Made by a program: the position numbers and the translations under genes | Assembly (NCBI GenBank): GCA_964520865.1 | Contig: CAZFOY010000003.1 | Span: 1 to 64,000 of the forward strand | Reading direction: 5' to 3' | From: CAVQCT01 sp964520865 | Lineage (GTDB): Bacteria > Zixibacteria > MSB-5A5 > GN15 > FEB-12 | Length of the DNA: 64,000 bases | Shown: in pieces, positions 61,705 to 64,000 of the stretch | Layout of the letters: each line of letters starts with the position of its first letter | How positions within the stretch are numbered: position 1 is the stretch's first letter | The notes under the pieces: generated by a model | What the model was told of the DNA's origin: nothing | Database searches by the model: none | The model's input: the letters and a program-made list of their open reading frames with translations, nothing else

Positions 61705-62364
61705 TCACTCTATCAGGTCTTTCAATTGCTCCATGAGCATCTGCCTCGCTCGATACAACCGGGAATCGACCGTACCGGGCGGGATTTTCAAGTAGCTCGC
61801 GATTTGGGCGTAGTCCATATCCTCGAAATGTCTCAAAACAAACACCGTCCGATATTTCGTAGGCAGAGCCATGAGAGCTTTGTAGAAGCGCTTGTCGCTT
61901 TCGTCGTTCAGCAGCCGTTCAATCGGTCCAAGTTCGGTCGATTCCGGATTGTAACCTTTTTCCCGAAGGGTGTCGAGCGACTCCTTCTTCTCGTCCCGGT
62001 GAATATGATTGTACGCCAGATTTCTTGCTATGGTCGACAGCCAGGGGTAAAATGCGTACTCCGCACGAAATGTCTTGATATTATCAAACGCCTTCACAAA
62101 CGCTTCCTGTACAATGTCTTCAGTAGTATCGAACGACCGGAGCAGACCGAATATATACCTGAATAGCCGCTTCTGGTGCAACCGGACGAGCTGCCCGAAC
62201 GCCTTACTATCCCCGTTCTGAGCAGCTTCGACCAGTTTCCGTTCGGAGGCTACCTTGCCTGCTTCGGATACCGGTGGATGTTGATTTTCTTCCAGAATAA
62301 TTCCGTCCTCGGTCGGATTATCGTTTTCCGCCTGCCAGAGCAAGAGCAAGGGTCTCAAGCACAA
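61705..62364 (-). CDS. ECF-type RNA polymerase sigma factor
   Basis: A 219-residue sigma-70 family member. Region 2: GQLVRLHQKRLFRYIFGLLR, TEDIVQEAFVKAFDN, YPWLSTIARNLAYNH. Region 4: LPTKYRTVFVLRHFEDMDY, PPGTVDSRLYRARQML. No region 3 or 1.1 is present, so it is an ECF sigma. The N-terminal ~35 residues are unconserved. No ATG or GTG lies in the first part; a TTG start overlapping the holA end is the only option, with 62364 or 62343 the best guesses. Confidence 0.9.
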   Translation of the reverse strand: MCLRPLLLLWQAENDNPTEDGIILEENQHPPVSEAGKVASERKLVEAAQNGDSKAFGQLVRLHQKRLFRYIFGLLRSFDTTEDIVQEAFVKAFDNIKTFRAEYAFYPWLSTIARNLAYNHIHRDEKKESLDTLREKGYNPESTELGPIERLLNDESDKRFYKALMALPTKYRTVFVLRHFEDMDYAQIASYLKIPPGTVDSRLYRARQMLMEQLKDLIE

Positions 62365-63301
62365 CTTCCTGCTTAAGCAGTTCCTGATGTCTCAAGCTGG
62401 AGTCGGCGTCGGCAATTTCAATGATCATGTCTTCGAGCTGACGATTGTCAAATTTCGCCGCCTGCTGACGGAACTTGTAGACCAGGAATCCCCGGTTGCC
62501 GAGCGGCGGCTTTCCATTCTTGACGAGGTAGAGCGATGTAAAATGTTGCTGAAGGAGAGTAGTGAACGTCACCGGCGACACCCCTTCGGCCAACAACTGC
62601 TTCAACATGCGAAGAATCTTCTTCGTGTTGGCGGCTACAATGAGATCGGCGAGATCGAAAATCGAGAACATCTCATAGCCGGCTGAGATCTTGCGAATAT
62701 CTTCCAGTTCGATTGTCTCCCCGGCGCTCTTAAAATTCACGAGCTTGTTCAACTCCGATTCCATTGCCCCTCGATTGCCATCGAGTAATTCGGTCAGAAG
62801 GCGCAACGCGTCATCGGCTATTTCGATCCCTTCCGCCTTAAGCCGGGCCCGAATAGTCCTGACTGATTCATCGAAATCCAGTCGCTTGAATTCGACAACT
62901 TCGGCCACCGACGATACCGAGGTAAAGAAAGCTGACTTCTTGTTCGGCGCTTTGGAAGCCGGGCTGTCGAAGATGATGATTCGATTGGGATCAGATGGGG
63001 TCAACAGGGCAAGTATCGCCTTGACTTCGGTAGGTCTGAAGCTTTGAAAATCGGTCACCACAAACACCTGCTTCTCGCCCAACATGGGCAGATTCGAAAG
63101 CTGGGCAATCAGATCGCCCGCTTTGGTCCGGCGTCCGTCGAATCGGCGAAAGTTGACCGACAGCTGAAGGTTCGGCAGGAATTCCCGGGCGACATATTTC
63201 TCCGCCTCGGTGATCCGATAGTCTTCTGATCCAAAGAAATAGTAGGCCGGCTTGAACTTGCCGGCCGAAATCTCTTTGTGAAGTTGTGCTGGAGAGGCCA
63301 T
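62318..63301 (-). CDS. holA: DNA polymerase III subunit delta
   Basis: A 327-residue clamp-loader subunit. N-terminal KFKPAYYFFGSEDYRITEAEK, then VFVVTDFQSF, LLTPSDPNRIIIFDSPA and LLTELLDGNRGAMESELNKLV, the pattern of HolA domains I-III. It opens the sliding clamp. ATG 63301 is chosen because the family match starts right after it; an in-frame start at 63340 would add a Pro/Ser-rich stretch. Its 3' end overlaps the sigma gene. Confidence 0.93.
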   Translation of the reverse strand: MASPAQLHKEISAGKFKPAYYFFGSEDYRITEAEKYVAREFLPNLQLSVNFRRFDGRRTKAGDLIAQLSNLPMLGEKQVFVVTDFQSFRPTEVKAILALLTPSDPNRIIIFDSPASKAPNKKSAFFTSVSSVAEVVEFKRLDFDESVRTIRARLKAEGIEIADDALRLLTELLDGNRGAMESELNKLVNFKSAGETIELEDIRKISAGYEMFSIFDLADLIVAANTKKILRMLKQLLAEGVSPVTFTTLLQQHFTSLYLVKNGKPPLGNRGFLVYKFRQQAAKFDNRQLEDMIIEIADADSSLRHQELLKQEVVLETLALALAGGKR

Positions 63302-63336
63302 ACTGGAAGAAGTATACGGCCTGTGCGGGCGAAGCG

Positions 63337-63717
63337 TCAATCAAAAAGGTGCTTGTACACCGGATTCGAGTCGGATGCGACCCAATCGATCGAGAAACGA
63401 TACTTGCGGCGATAATTCAGCGCCTTGCTAAGAAGCGTCGAGTATTTCGTCGGAGTCAACTCGCGCTTGTTAACCTGGTTGACGACATGCAGGTTGTTGC
63501 CGTAGATCTGATAAGTATGGTTCGAAAAGTACTTCTGGTTGCCGTCGATGAACTCCAGAAGGGCAAGAAGCGAAGCATAGTCATTGTGCTCCGGATCTAC
63601 GCCGTCGAATGGCGCCTTGAACTTAATACCGAGTTCGGGGATAGTGAAAACAACAATAGCCGATTTGTTGACTTCGTTGCCTTCGGGTAATTCATATGAG
63701 CCAAAATAGCATTCCAT
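63337..63717 (-). CDS. Degenerate RNase H-like protein
   Basis: A 126-residue protein that resembles an RNase H fold: strands of YFGSYELPEG and SAIVVFTIPELGIKF, helix NDYASLLALLEFIDG, strand HTYQIYGNNLHVVNQVN and FSIDWVASDSNPVYKH. The family would have IYGDSxLVVNQVN, so the catalytic Asp is Asn (N74), the helix Glu is absent and the C-terminal acid is not apparent. It is likely a binding-only protein. It precedes holA by 35 nt. Confidence 0.5.
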   Translation of the reverse strand: MECYFGSYELPEGNEVNKSAIVVFTIPELGIKFKAPFDGVDPEHNDYASLLALLEFIDGNQKYFSNHTYQIYGNNLHVVNQVNKRELTPTKYSTLLSKALNYRRKYRFSIDWVASDSNPVYKHLFD

Positions 63718-63776
63718 AACGCAGTTCTGTAAAGCAATGGCTGTGCCCTTTAGGCTGGGTTCGTCTAAGTTGCTAT

Positions 63777-63785
63777 ATTATAACA
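63777..63785 (-). promoter_or_regulatory. Extended -10 promoter for the RNase H-like/holA unit
   Basis: On the minus strand TG-T-TATAAT (63785 to 63777) repeats the same extended -10 seen before rpmE. It is 60 nt before the ATG at 63717. The remainder of 63718-63955 shows no gene. Confidence 0.4.
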
Positions 63786-63955
63786 ATATGCAGATTCTGT
63801 CCGGCCGCCGAACGAGATAGACTCTGCAACCTTCTTCACAACTCGGTACTACTCACGAGCCAAAATATACGCTGTTTTATGCATATCAGAAATCCGCTTA
63901 TTTTGATGTCCTCGTCTTCTCCGCAGACTATATTGTGATATATACAGGAGAGTCT

Positions 63956-64000
63956 ATGAAGGTCAGATTTCGAGTTTCGAGCCGATCGAGCACGCTGGCA
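63956..64000 (+). CDS. Start of an unidentified gene, cut by the window edge
   Basis: ATG at 63956 with AGGAG at 63946-63950 opens a frame (MKVRFRVSSRSSTLA) that runs off the end. It is too short to identify. Confidence 0.4.
   Translation, partial: MKVRFRVSSRSSTLA

Overview
The window reads as a chromosome segment from a Gram-negative (diderm), uncultured-type bacterium with roughly 55% GC. Diderm physiology is shown by an LpxH-type lipid A hydrolase, an MCE/MlaD protein, an OmpA-type lipoprotein, several lipobox proteins and a tandem array of outer-membrane beta-barrel candidates ending in Phe or Tyr. Dockerin-type calcium repeats on secreted proteins, many TPR lipoproteins and clear sigma-70-like promoters (TTGACA-17-TATATT type) would suit the FCB-related candidate phyla, Zixibacteria in particular. 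That placement is inference from gene style, not a phylogeny. Two runs of exactly 100 N (18619-18718 and 20205-20304) show a scaffolded draft assembly.

Layout. 1-7.5 kb, + strand: end of a ComB-like phosphatase, a TPR protein with a degenerate peptidase domain, a BatA-like protein, an ABC-F ATPase, a flavoprotein and a methyltransferase. 7.6-13.1 kb: translation operon rpmE - DUF1385 - prfA - unknown membrane protein - prmC, a repeat-rich spacer, then nth. 13.1-16.6 kb: three tandem secreted dockerin proteins under one good promoter. 16.6-24.3 kb: purL (broken by a gap), lpxH, an RRM protein with a structured leader carrying a small coupled ORF, a repeat island, a flavin reductase, an RlmI-like methyltransferase, a molbindin, a YcxB-like protein and a lipoprotein. 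24.3-29.2 kb, - strand: an orphan DNA methyltransferase and six tandem outer-membrane paralogs. 29.6-34.0 kb, + strand: HIT protein, a striking HTH-aconitase pseudoenzyme, tpx, ppa and a GNAT protein. 34.1-42.1 kb, - strand: pyrF (with a long disordered tail), pyrD, pyrK and a TPR/TonB lipoprotein, all overlapping, then a sirtuin, an MCE protein and rsgA. 42.3-47.6 kb, + strand: a hydrolase, secA and an OmpA lipoprotein. 47.7-52.8 kb, - strand: nnr, lon and a ychF-like gene. 53.0 kb, + strand: a PaaK/CapK-like adenylate-forming enzyme. 54.5-63.7 kb, - strand: rpsA, plsC, cmk, a solute-binding lipoprotein, a LiaF-like/PspC pair, anti-sigma, ECF sigma, holA and a degenerate RNase H-like protein. 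A new + strand gene begins at the right edge.

Most of the window is housekeeping. The unusual content is a set of enzyme folds that have lost their catalytic residues (aconitase-like, peptidase MA-like, RNase H-like), metabolic or translational proteins with extra disordered extensions (PyrF, S1), two tandem gene-family expansions whose products are probably exported, and one leader ORF coupled to an RNA-binding protein. No CRISPR array, tRNA, rRNA, prophage or complete insertion sequence was seen.
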